20,661 nt of DNA from Bacteroidales bacterium UBA4621 (lineage in GTDB: Bacteria > Bacteroidota > Bacteroidia > Bacteroidales > Paludibacteraceae): the NCBI GenBank assembly GCA_002387325.1, contig DGIN01000070.1, forward strand, positions 1 to 20,661, read 5' to 3'. Below, in pieces: positions 1-6,764 of this stretch. Made by a program: the position numbers and the translations under genes. Below the pieces are notes generated by a model that worked only from the letters and a program-made list of their open reading frames with translations, ran no database searches and was not told the origin of the DNA. Within the stretch, counting starts at the first letter, position 1. Each line of letters starts with the position of its first letter.

Positions 1-76
1 ACTTGCTCAAGTGGCTGATTATTAGTATATTTGTAGTGTCAAATTACAATACATACATCAGTCCACTCGAACAAGT
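1..76. repeat. Inverted repeat at window edge
   Basis: ACTTGCTCAAGTGG at 1-14 is matched by the reverse complement of 63-76 (ACTTGTTCGAGTGG), 12 of 14 positions. With one inserted base the similarity continues inward through CTGAT. The 48-nt spacing is too long for a simple terminator. It may be the end of an element that begins before the window. Confidence 0.45.
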
Positions 77-354
77 AAAAAACTTGTGTGATACCGCTCT
101 TCGCAGCCAGTCAGCAATCAAAGCCTCTTTTATCTCATTTTTCAGAGAGGTCATCATCGGCGTGTTCGCCATTTGCGGAAGAGTTAATTTTCTGCAATTG
201 ATACACAATACCATAATGATTGAACGGTTTTTTATCAATGTTGGACGAATGCCGAACATTAACAAAAATAAAAGGCTAAAAGAACACTATGTCAAAGAAC
301 TTATGCTATTTGGCTTAAATACAGCCAGTAAGCATTATTTTTTATTCCGTTTTT

Positions 355-386
355 AACGAACTATTGTTTTAACGAACTATTGTTTT
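355..386. repeat. 16-bp tandem repeat, two copies
   Basis: AACGAACTATTGTTTT is present twice in perfect tandem (355-370 and 371-386). No gene overlaps it on either strand that I would accept. Confidence 0.85.
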
Positions 387-400
387 ATATAATATGCAAA

Positions 401-475
401 TATATGGTTTTGTACTATATGGTTTTGTACTATATGGTTTTGTACTATATGGTTTTATATTATCTGGTTTTGTAT
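401..475. repeat. 15-bp tandem repeat, five copies
   Basis: The unit TATATGGTTTTGTAC occurs three times perfectly (401-415, 416-430, 431-445), followed by two diverged copies (446-460 and 461-475). It lies just downstream of the minus-strand peptidase gene. Decay toward the gene-proximal side suggests that the array grew by slippage at its other end. Confidence 0.9.
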
Positions 476-525
476 TATTTATAAATGTGTCTTGATGAGG
501 CTTTATTAGGCACGAGTAGTTTTGA

Positions 526-1227
526 TTAGTCTCGTCTGCTGCCAAGCAAAATCAAGATGTAATATACTAATGTTGCCAACGATGACAGAGCGGCTACCAC
601 ATAGGTATAGGCGGCACTGCGGAGTGCAGAGATTGCCATCGGGGTCGTTTCACTATTGGTGATACCCGCCTCTTGCAACCAGTCGATAGCCCGTTTGCTG
701 GCGTTGATTTCTACCGGCAGGGTAATGAATGAAAACAGGGTAGTAAGCGCAAACAGTCCGATACCCACTTCCATCACCTGCGGAAACACCTGAATCAAGA
801 GCATACCTGCAAGCAATACCCATGTCAGCCAACGGCTTGCAAAATCTACGGCAGGAACAAGGGCGGAACGCAGTTTGAGTGGAGCGTATTCCTGTGCGTG
901 CTGCAGAGCATGTCCACATTCGTGTGCAGCAACAGCAGCGGCCGCCACAGTGGCTTGCGAATAGACTGCTTCCGACAGATTAACCGTCTTGTCGGCAGGG
1001 TTGTAGTGGTCTGTCAGACGTCCTTTGATGCACGTTACCTGGACATCGGTGATGCCGTTATCACGGAGCATTTTTTCCGCCACCTCTTTTCCTGTCAGGG
1101 GCAGTGGCACTTTGGAATAGCGTTTGAACTTATGGTCAAGCGATGCCGACACCGCCCAACTAATCAGCATTATGGCGATAAATATCAACCAATAAATGCC
1201 ATTTGCGTTTGCTATAATATAATCCAT
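526..1227 (-). CDS. YugP-type membrane zinc metallopeptidase
   Basis: Predicted 233-residue integral membrane peptidase of the YugP family (neutral zinc metallopeptidases). The zinc motif HECGH is at residues 102-106, directly after an alanine-rich helix, and a candidate third ligand is the glutamate in PVEINASKRA near residue 173, a family signature. Hydrophobic segments lie near residues 10-29, 133-150, 154-170 and 203-228. Length agrees with the family, normally about 225-235 residues. The start is an ATG at 1227, three bases past the end of the Fur-like gene, so the two are probably co-transcribed from the promoter at 2850-2881. The physiological substrate of this family is not established. 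The family call is secure; the role is not. Confidence 0.88.
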   Translation of the reverse strand: MDYIIANANGIYWLIFIAIMLISWAVSASLDHKFKRYSKVPLPLTGKEVAEKMLRDNGITDVQVTCIKGRLTDHYNPADKTVNLSEAVYSQATVAAAAVAAHECGHALQHAQEYAPLKLRSALVPAVDFASRWLTWVLLAGMLLIQVFPQVMEVGIGLFALTTLFSFITLPVEINASKRAIDWLQEAGITNSETTPMAISALRSAAYTYVVAALSSLATLVYYILILLGSRRD

Positions 1228-1229
1228 AG

Positions 1230-1691
1230 TTATTTTTCCGTTTTTGTCTTGCGCTTGCAGGTCTTGCAGGTTCCATATACATACAATGAACAGCCCTGCA
1301 TATTAAAATTGGAGTACTTACGCGTGCGAAGCAAATTTTCCACAGCAATGTCCCGAAAGTGCGATACCCGTCCGCAACGTGTGCAAACCAACTCCATTCG
1401 CACGGCATTTTTAGTCATCAGTTCATACTCCGATCTTTTTCGCCCGTAGCGTTTGCTGATACAATGCAAAATCTGTGCCGAAACCAACAGGTTGACTGTA
1501 TTATATACTGTTCCTGTGCTGATATGCTCATTTTCCATCTCTGCCACCAACGTATCCATACTGAAAGGCTGGGGCATAGTGCATATATGTTTCAGCAGGA
1601 TTTCCCGCTCGGGTGTACGGCGCAGATGATTGGCTTGAATATATGCCTCCAGTTTTGCCAATGCCGCCTTGTATGCATCTTCCTGCTTCAC
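1230..1691 (-). CDS. Fur-family regulator lacking the sensory histidines
   Basis: Predicted 153-residue Fur/PerR-type repressor. A winged-helix DNA-binding half (about residues 10-85) contains the recognition helix motif TVYNTV (61-66). The C-terminal half keeps both CxxC pairs of the structural zinc site (C103/C106 and C142/C145). What is missing is unusual: the HHDH-like metal-sensing motif that normally precedes the first CxxC is replaced by NAVRME (95-100), and the conserved histidine before the second CxxC is replaced by cysteine (C134). The start is GTG at 1691, immediately after the TAA of the upstream gene; no ATG precedes the conserved domain. Translational coupling to the GNAT-like gene is likely. 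It may respond to something other than the usual Fe, Mn or Zn, or bind constitutively. Confidence 0.85.
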   Translation of the reverse strand: MKQEDAYKAALAKLEAYIQANHLRRTPEREILLKHICTMPQPFSMDTLVAEMENEHISTGTVYNTVNLLVSAQILHCISKRYGRKRSEYELMTKNAVRMELVCTRCGRVSHFRDIAVENLLRTRKYSNFNMQGCSLYVYGTCKTCKRKTKTEK

Positions 1692-2819
1692 TTAAATAGC
1701 CTTGATATAAGCACGGCGGCGTTTGTGCTGCTTATGCTCGAACTGTGTCCAGTTGGCTTGGTTCTTGGTATTGGTTTCCAATATAGATGTGGTTTCCGCG
1801 TACTTGATACCATATTTGTTCATATAGGGTATCTGGTCGGTGAAGAAAAGCACGTTGATGCCAAGATCCTGATAGTCAGGCCGTACCGCTATCAGCAGCA
1901 GATCAAACACTTCCATTTTCTTAGCCCGCAAAGCCTTAATCAGGTAATACCAGCCGAAGGGGAATAATTTTCCACCGCATTTGCGCAACGCATTCGATAT
2001 ATCCGGCATACCGACTCCGACCCCGACTATCTCGTTTTTCTCATTGACGACGACCGTTACGAAATCAAAGTTCAGCACGGGGAAATACATATCGCGGTAG
2101 TATTCCTTTTGCCGTTGGGTCATCGGTTGGAAATTGTAGAGTTTCTGGTATGCGGCATCAATCACATCCATATACTCAATGCCGTATTTTGCGACCAGTT
2201 CTTTGCTGTTCTTTACTTTGTCCACGTGTACGTGGCTGCGTTGTTGTACGATGTCCGCCAATCGTTGCAGGCGTTCCGGTATCTCGGCAGGAGGCGTAAC
2301 ACGGAATTCAATCCAATCAGCCTCTTTTTGCAGCCCGTACGCTTCCATGTGCTGCACGTAATAAGGGTAGTTGTAGAGGGAAGCCATCGGTGCCAAGTAT
2401 TCGTATCCCTCAATGAGCAAGCCCTCGTGGTCAAAGTCGGTAAAGCCGAGCGGTCCGTTCATCTCCGTCATACCCTGTTTGCGTCCCCATTCCGCCACAG
2501 CATCCAGCAACGCTTTGCTCACCTCTTTGTCGTCAATAAAATCCATCCATCCGAAGCGCACTCGCTGTACGTTCCAGCGTTTGTTGGCTTCACGGTTGAT
2601 CAGTGCGGCAATACGTCCGACGGGTTTTCCGTTGCGGTATGCCATAAACAACTGCTTGGTGCAGACATCCAGAGCCGGATTCTTCCTGTCATCAAAGGTA
2701 TTCATCTCATCGAAGAACAGCGGCGGGCAATAGTAAGGACAATCCTTATACAAATCGTTGGCAAACCGGATAAACTTTTTAATCTCCGATTTCGTATTGA
2801 TTTCTTTTATTTCTACCAT
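1692..2819 (-). CDS. GNAT-like N-acetyltransferase, Bacteroidetes type
   Basis: Predicted 375-residue soluble protein. The C-terminal part has a GNAT-like core: a hydrophobic strand followed by VRPDYQDLGIN (around residue 310), which resembles the acetyl-CoA binding loop (R/Q-x-x-G-x), and a preceding strand EIVGVGVGMPD. An N-terminal half with the segment GPLGFTDFDHEG is typical of two-domain GNAT-like proteins widespread in Bacteroidetes. The substrate is unknown. I take the ATG at 2819: the open frame extends to 2852, but the promoter -7 box lies at 2850-2857, so transcription would start after the upstream codon. First gene of a three-gene minus-strand operon with the Fur-like regulator and the zinc peptidase. 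Confidence 0.75.
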   Translation of the reverse strand: MVEIKEINTKSEIKKFIRFANDLYKDCPYYCPPLFFDEMNTFDDRKNPALDVCTKQLFMAYRNGKPVGRIAALINREANKRWNVQRVRFGWMDFIDDKEVSKALLDAVAEWGRKQGMTEMNGPLGFTDFDHEGLLIEGYEYLAPMASLYNYPYYVQHMEAYGLQKEADWIEFRVTPPAEIPERLQRLADIVQQRSHVHVDKVKNSKELVAKYGIEYMDVIDAAYQKLYNFQPMTQRQKEYYRDMYFPVLNFDFVTVVVNEKNEIVGVGVGMPDISNALRKCGGKLFPFGWYYLIKALRAKKMEVFDLLLIAVRPDYQDLGINVLFFTDQIPYMNKYGIKYAETTSILETNTKNQANWTQFEHKQHKRRRAYIKAI

Positions 2820-2849
2820 ATATGTGTTTCTTGAACCACAAAAACCAGA

Positions 2850-2881
2850 CAAAGGTACAGCAAAAAAATGAGATATGCAAA
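2850..2881 (-). promoter_or_regulatory. Bacteroidetes-type promoter for the minus-strand operon
   Basis: On the minus strand TTTG (2881-2878) is followed after 20 nt by TACCTTTG (2857-2850), matching the phylum consensus TTTG / TAnnTTTG. The transcript would start near 2844, about 25 nt ahead of the ATG at 2819. Confidence 0.65.
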
Positions 2882-2955
2882 TCTATTTTACAGTTTGCCG
2901 CAAAAAACGCGTGTGGATGCTCCGTTGAACGACCTTACAAGAACCACTTTATCAA

Positions 2956-3005
2956 CCGTGTATCTACCGTGTATCAACCGTGTATCTACCGTGTATAAAC
3001 CGTAG
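2956..3005. repeat. 11-bp tandem repeat between divergent promoters
   Basis: Four consecutive 11-bp units begin at 2956, 2967, 2978 and 2989 (CCGTGTATCTA, ...CAA, ...CTA, CCGTGTATAAA), with a partial fifth, CCGTAG, at 3000. Units 1 and 3 are identical, so there is also a 22-bp period. The array sits about midway between the two outward-facing promoters. An 11-bp period is close to one helical turn. Confidence 0.9.
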
Positions 3006-3040
3006 TCTGTAGCGTGAAGCGGGCGAAAAAATACAAGCCG

Positions 3041-3072
3041 TTTGGCTATCCTGAAAAAAAGTAGTAACTTTG
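3041..3072 (+). promoter_or_regulatory. Bacteroidetes-type promoter for rarA
   Basis: TTTG at 3041-3044, a 20-nt spacer, then TAACTTTG at 3065-3072. The predicted start near 3079 gives a leader of roughly 118 nt before the rarA ATG. The leader contains a short GC hairpin, ACGGC/GCCGT, near 3129-3141. Confidence 0.65.
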
Positions 3073-3196
3073 CCCGTTGAAATATGGTCAAAAAAATTAT
3101 TCAAACAGCCGATAGCGTTTTTTTACGGACGGCTGCGCCGTATTACTACAAAGCAACCATAAGTTTTATGTTCCAAAATCATACCGAACAGCCATT

Positions 3197-4474
3197 ATGT
3201 TACCTCTTGCAGAACGCTTGCGTCCCCGTACGCTGGACGAATATATAGGTCAGAAGCACCTTGTGGGCAAGGATGCCGTACTGCGGCAAATGATAGAGAG
3301 CGGCAACTTGAGCAGTTTTATCCTCTGGGGTCCTCCCGGAGTGGGGAAGACTACGCTTGCCAAAATCATTGCGCACCGGTTGGAGCGTCCTTTCTACACC
3401 CTTTCGGCAGTAACGAGCGGTGTGAAAGAGGTGCGCGAGGTTATAGAGAAAGCCAAGCGCACGGCAGCAATGAACAGCGGTATTTTTGCTGCCAGCACCG
3501 ACCGCCGCTCGCCGATACTGTTTATTGACGAGATACACCGTTTTTCCAAGTCGCAGCAGGACAGTCTGCTGGGTGCGGTGGAGGACGGGACGATTACGCT
3601 GGTGGGTGCCACGACGGAGAATCCCTCTTTTGAGGTCATTACGCCTTTGTTGAGCCGCTGCCAGGTGTATGTGTTGCAGCCTCTCGGCAAGGAGGATTTG
3701 CTCGAGCTCCTGCACAGGTCTCTCACCGAAGACGAGTATATCCGTTCTCTCGGCATAGAGGTCAAAGAGACCGAAAGCCTGTTGCGCTACTCGGGCGGGG
3801 ACGCTCGCAAATTGCTCAATATCGTAGAATTGGTAACCAATTCGGGCGTGCGGGTGATTGATAATGACACCGTTACCAAACAACTGCAGCAGAACCCCGT
3901 GGCTTACGACAAAGACGGTGAACTGCACTACGATATTATTTCCGCGTTTATCAAGTCCATTCGCGGAAGCGACCCCGATGCGGCAATTTATTGGCTGGCG
4001 CGAATGATTGCGGGTGGCGAAGACCCGAAGTTTATCGCACGGCGGTTGGTCATTTCCGCAAGCGAGGACATCGGTTTGGCAAATCCGAATGCAATGCTTG
4101 TGGCGAATGCATGCTTTGATACGCTTACCAAAATCGGCTGGCCGGAGGGGCGTATCCCGTTGGCAGAAGCAACGGTCTATCTGGCTACATCGCAGAAATC
4201 CAATTCGGCGTATTTGGCTATAGACCAAGCCCTTGCAGAGGTGAAAAAAAGTGGTAACCTGCCTGTGCCGCTACATTTGCGCAATGCGCCTACCAAACTG
4301 ATGGAGGAATTAGGCTACAGCGACGGGTATAAGTATGCGCACGATTATCCGAACCATTTTGTCAAGCAGCAGTTTATGCCTGACGAGTTGCAGGGTACGC
4401 ATTTCTGGCACCCGCAGGGTAGTCCGCAAGAGCAGAAGATGGCGGATTGGATGAAATATCTGTGGGCGAAATAG
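3197..4474 (+). CDS. rarA: RarA/MgsA replication-associated AAA+ ATPase
   Basis: Predicted 425-residue cytoplasmic clamp-loader-like ATPase that acts at stalled replication forks and single-stranded DNA. The N-terminus LPLAERLRPRTLDEYIGQ is diagnostic. Walker A GPPGVGKT is at 45-52, Walker B LFIDE at 108-112, and the sensor-1 segment GATTENPSF at 137-145. The C-terminal half (GGEDPKFIARRLVISASEDI and NAPTKLM) is the RarA tetramerisation/MgsA region. Full length for the family. The ATG at 3197 directly precedes the conserved N-terminus. The stop codon TAG (4472-4474) is formed at the junction with a 420-bp element: two of its bases come from the 13-bp duplicated target and the last base is the first base of the element. 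Confidence 0.95.
   Translation: MLPLAERLRPRTLDEYIGQKHLVGKDAVLRQMIESGNLSSFILWGPPGVGKTTLAKIIAHRLERPFYTLSAVTSGVKEVREVIEKAKRTAAMNSGIFAASTDRRSPILFIDEIHRFSKSQQDSLLGAVEDGTITLVGATTENPSFEVITPLLSRCQVYVLQPLGKEDLLELLHRSLTEDEYIRSLGIEVKETESLLRYSGGDARKLLNIVELVTNSGVRVIDNDTVTKQLQQNPVAYDKDGELHYDIISAFIKSIRGSDPDAAIYWLARMIAGGEDPKFIARRLVISASEDIGLANPNAMLVANACFDTLTKIGWPEGRIPLAEATVYLATSQKSNSAYLAIDQALAEVKKSGNLPVPLHLRNAPTKLMEELGYSDGYKYAHDYPNHFVKQQFMPDELQGTHFWHPQGSPQEQKMADWMKYLWAK
4461..4473. repeat. Left copy of putative 13-bp target duplication
   Basis: TGTGGGCGAAATA, lying in the last codons of rarA. It matches TGTGGGAGAAATA at 4894-4906 at 12 of 13 positions. Both copies directly abut the terminal inverted repeats of the element between them. 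Confidence 0.75.
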
Positions 4475-4893
4475 GGCAACCGCATCAAAACAGTAACATC
4501 ACCTGTAGAAAATAGGGTCTATGGTCATCAAAATGGCATCGAAGTGCCGGTCTGTAGTTTCGGCGAAGGCGATAAGGAGGCGGTTCTGCTCAAGCCACAG
4601 GCTTTCGCTTCGCTACGAAAGTACCCTATTTCGCCCACGGGCTTACGGGTGGGGCCGCAGGCACTCAGTGTGTATTCGTTTGACGACGCGGGACGCGTCG
4701 TGTCCACAAACGAAGCATAGTCATCCGGTTTGTGCCAAACCGACTGGGGATGGTGGTGTCCGCGTCCCCGGAATGGCATCTGCGGTTTCTGAATGGTGTC
4801 GGTGTTTCCGGCGATGTCATTTTGTAGCAAAAACCCTAATTAATTTGTAGCAAAAAACCTAATAAAATGTGCTAATGTTTGATGCGGTTGCCC
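4474..4893. mobile_element. 420-bp MITE-like non-coding element
   Basis: The left end GGGCAACCGCATCAAAAC (4474-4491) is the inverse of the right end GTTTGATGCGGTTGCCC (4877-4893). The first 16 bases match perfectly, and with a one-base gap the similarity continues for about 24 nt. The ends are flanked by a 13-bp direct repeat (4461-4473 and 4894-4906). No credible protein is encoded inside: the open frames on both strands look like random reading. Internal features are a palindrome ACGACGC/GCGTCGT near 4684-4702, a GC-rich block at 4758-4771 also found near 19398, and two near-identical 20-bp direct repeats at 4821-4863. Small size, terminal repeats, target duplication and no transposase fit a MITE moved in trans. 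A duplication this long is known for the IS4 family, but no parent element is visible here. Confidence 0.7.
4821..4863. repeat. 20-bp direct repeat inside the MITE-like element
   Basis: TTTGTAGCAAAAACCCTAAT (4821-4840) and TTTGTAGCAAAAAACCTAAT (4844-4863) match at 19 of 20 positions, with a period of 23 bp. They lie close to the right terminal inverted repeat, where a transposase-binding site could be expected. Confidence 0.85.
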
Positions 4894-4906
4894 TGTGGGA
4901 GAAATA
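4894..4906. repeat. Right copy of putative 13-bp target duplication
   Basis: TGTGGGAGAAATA. Joined to rarA in place of the left copy, this would restore a reading of W-E-K followed by TAA, i.e. a natural gene end. That supports the idea that the element landed on the original rarA stop codon. Confidence 0.7.
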
Positions 4907-4911
4907 AAAAA

Positions 4912-4943
4912 TTTGCGCAAGTCGTTTTTTTGTACTACCTTTG
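4912..4943 (+). promoter_or_regulatory. Bacteroidetes-type promoter for the ROK kinase
   Basis: TTTG at 4912-4915, 20-nt spacer, TACCTTTG at 4936-4943. It lies just outside the right end of the MITE-like element, so the insertion left the promoter intact. The leader to the ATG at 5046 is about 95 nt. Confidence 0.6.
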
Positions 4944-5045
4944 TACTTTGAATTTTTGCGGAGCGGTTCAGAAGCGGGCTGCGGGCTATGGTGTGAACGA
5001 ATTAATAACCAACAATAATCTAATAATCAAACAGTTGAAGAAAGT

Positions 5046-6002
5046 ATGGAAAAGCCGTATGTTTTAGGACTTGATATGGGCGGAACCAATTCCGTCTTGG
5101 GAGTAATTGACGCACGCGGGCACGTGCTGGCGCGTACATCTATCAAGACGCAGGAGTATCCTGACATCCGCGATTATGTGGATGCCCTCTATGTGGAGGC
5201 GGAGAAGATAATGGCTCCTCTCGGCGGTGCGGAGATGTTCCGCGGTATCGGTGCGGGTGCGCCTAACTCCAATTATTACACGGGCAATATCGAGTATCCC
5301 GCCAATCTGCCATGGTCGGGAATTACGCCGTTTTGCGATTTGATGAGTGCGCGTTTCGGTCTGCCTTGCCACGTTACCAACGATGCCAATGCTGCAGCCC
5401 TCGGCGAGATGACTTACGGCGCAGCCCGCGGAATGAAAAACTTTATTATGATAACTCTCGGAACGGGTGTCGGTTCGGGTATCGTGATAGACGGAAAACT
5501 CGTGTACGGACACGATGGTTTTGCCGGTGAATTAGGTCATACGAAGATTGCCCGCGGTCCGCAGGCGCGTCTGTGCGGTTGCGGTCAGCACGGCTGTTTG
5601 GAGGCGTATGCCTCGGCTACGGGTGTGGCTCGTACGGCACGCGAGATAGTAACAACCACCGACCGTCCGACGCTCCTGCGTGCGCTTGATGCGGCTTCGA
5701 TTACCTCAAAAGACGTATTCGATGCTGCGGAACAAGGGGACGAGGTTTCGAAGCAGATTTTTGAAGAAACAGGCAAGATGCTGGGGCAGAAATTCGCTGA
5801 TTTCGTGGCATTCTCCGCCCCCGAAGCGATAATCCTTTTTGGCGGTATGACCAAGTGCGGACATTATATCCTTGACCCGATTGTAAAAACGCTGAACGAG
5901 GAAGTGTTCCATACATGGACCAACAAAGTGAAGGTTATGTTCTCCGACCTCAAAGAGGCAGATGCTGCCGTTCTCGGTGCATCGGCTCTGGCGTGGGAGT
6001 AA
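5046..6002 (+). CDS. ROK-family sugar kinase, glucokinase-like
   Basis: Predicted 318-residue cytoplasmic kinase that phosphorylates a hexose, most likely glucose to glucose-6-phosphate. The N-terminal phosphate loop DMGGTN is at 10-15. The catalytic aspartate is expected at D113 in TNDANAA. The second nucleotide-binding loop is TLGTGVGSG (138-146). The ROK zinc site is complete: H165 in GELGH, then C177, C179 and C184 in CGCGQHGCLE. There is no N-terminal DNA-binding domain, so it is an enzyme rather than a NagC/XylR-type repressor. Length is normal. It has its own promoter at 4912-4943. Specificity for glucose over mannose, fructose or N-acetyl sugars cannot be read from the sequence. Confidence 0.9.
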   Translation: MEKPYVLGLDMGGTNSVLGVIDARGHVLARTSIKTQEYPDIRDYVDALYVEAEKIMAPLGGAEMFRGIGAGAPNSNYYTGNIEYPANLPWSGITPFCDLMSARFGLPCHVTNDANAAALGEMTYGAARGMKNFIMITLGTGVGSGIVIDGKLVYGHDGFAGELGHTKIARGPQARLCGCGQHGCLEAYASATGVARTAREIVTTTDRPTLLRALDAASITSKDVFDAAEQGDEVSKQIFEETGKMLGQKFADFVAFSAPEAIILFGGMTKCGHYILDPIVKTLNEEVFHTWTNKVKVMFSDLKEADAAVLGASALAWE

Positions 6003-6008
6003 ATAACA

Positions 6009-6082
6009 ATTTGTAAATGTGCAAGTTGGGAAATTTGCAAATGAGATAAGAACCATTTACAAACTTGCACATTTACGAATTG
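6009..6082. repeat. Long imperfect inverted repeat between genes
   Basis: The 20-nt arm at 6009-6028 (AATTTGTAAATGTGCAAGTT) pairs with 6063-6082 at 19 of 20 positions. The 34-nt loop itself contains AAATTTGCAAATG. It follows the kinase stop codon by 6 nt and ends 16 nt before the deacetylase start. It could act as a processing or attenuation hairpin; the repetitive word structure also resembles dispersed intergenic repeats of Bacteroidales. Confidence 0.8.
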
Positions 6083-6098
6083 GCAAATTGAATAGAGT

Positions 6099-6731
6099 GT
6101 GAGACTATTATATCAGTTTCCGATGTGGTTTCAGCGGCTATATGCAGGTGTCCATTGGCGTATGGACAGCCATCGGAAAGCCGTATATCTGACATTTGAC
6201 GACGGTCCGATACCTGAGGTAACCCCTCAGGTATTGGCTGTTTTGGACAGGTACGGTGTGAAAGGGACGTTTTTTATGGTAGGGGAGAATGTGGTGAAAC
6301 ACCCCGAAGTGTATGCTATGGTGTGCAATGGCGGGCATTCTGTGGGCAACCATACATACAACCATATGAAAGGTCTTCGCGTGCGCACGCGCACGTATAT
6401 AGATAATGTGGAGAAAGCCGATGCGGTGTTGGGCGGAACGCGTCTGTTCCGCCCGCCATACGGTCGTTTTTGGTTTTGGCAGAAACTGGCTCTGTTCCGT
6501 CTCGGGTACGGGCTGTACTTGTGGGATGTGCTGACCCATGACTACAACCCCAATTACACACCGGAGCGTATGCTCTCGATAATACGGCGTTACACCCGCA
6601 ACGGCAGTATTATCAATTTCCACGACTCGATCAAGTCTAACGAGCGTATGCTGGCGGTTCTGCCGCAAGCCATTGAGTGGTTGCAGCAGGAGGGCTACGA
6701 GATACTGCCTCTGCCAATGCACAATGTATAA
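6099..6731 (+). CDS. NodB-domain polysaccharide deacetylase
   Basis: Predicted 210-residue deacetylase of carbohydrate esterase family 4. All five NodB motifs are visible: TFDDGP (32-37, catalytic base and metal aspartate), HSVGNHTYNH (80-89, with H85 and H89 as metal ligands), RPPYG (118-122), WDV (142-144) and NFHDS (173-177, catalytic histidine). No clear signal peptide is seen; the N-terminus LLYQFPMWFQRLYAGV is moderately hydrophobic and may associate with membrane. The start is GTG at 6099; an ATG at 6123 is a possible alternative and would shorten the protein by 8 residues. It follows the ROK kinase by 96 nt. The likely substrate is peptidoglycan or another N-acetylated glycan, which is inference only. 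Confidence 0.88.
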   Translation: MRLLYQFPMWFQRLYAGVHWRMDSHRKAVYLTFDDGPIPEVTPQVLAVLDRYGVKGTFFMVGENVVKHPEVYAMVCNGGHSVGNHTYNHMKGLRVRTRTYIDNVEKADAVLGGTRLFRPPYGRFWFWQKLALFRLGYGLYLWDVLTHDYNPNYTPERMLSIIRRYTRNGSIINFHDSIKSNERMLAVLPQAIEWLQQEGYEILPLPMHNV

Positions 6732-6764
6732 TGTGTAATGGTGTAGCGGCATAACATATATTTT

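Larger units (their letters stand above)
1..525. other. Region without a convincing gene
   Basis: Open frames exist on both strands here (for example 3-356 plus and 44-265 minus), but neither resembles a family I know and the composition is AT-rich. The stretch holds an inverted repeat at 1-14/63-76, two copies of a 16-bp repeat (355-386) and five copies of a 15-bp repeat (401-475). It lies downstream of the minus-strand peptidase gene that ends at 526. It could include a decayed gene or mobile element continuing beyond the window edge, but I cannot show this. Confidence 0.5.

Noticed and set aside
3..356. Possible 117-residue protein at the window start
   Set aside because: No recognisable family, low-complexity composition, begins at the window edge and competes with an equally unconvincing frame on the other strand.
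401..475. CRISPR array
   Set aside because: The 15-bp units are contiguous, without spacers; no cas genes are present. The same applies to the 11-bp arrays.
2820..2852. Longer start of the GNAT-like gene at 2852
   Set aside because: The extra codons overlap the promoter -7 box (2850-2857) and lie upstream of the expected transcript start.
3168..3200. Frameshift at the rarA N-terminus (the frame from the ATG at 3168 reads EQPL before diverging)
   Set aside because: The ATG at 3197 gives a normal RarA N-terminus with LPLAERLRP, so no frameshift needs to be assumed.
3200..4228. Long open frame (342 codons) antisense to rarA
   Set aside because: Its translation is rich in Arg, Gln and His with no family resemblance, while the other strand encodes a complete RarA with all motifs.
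4521..4850. Small open frames inside the 420-bp element
   Set aside because: Frames on both strands of similar length, arginine- and cysteine-rich products and no resemblance to transposases. I treat the element as non-coding.
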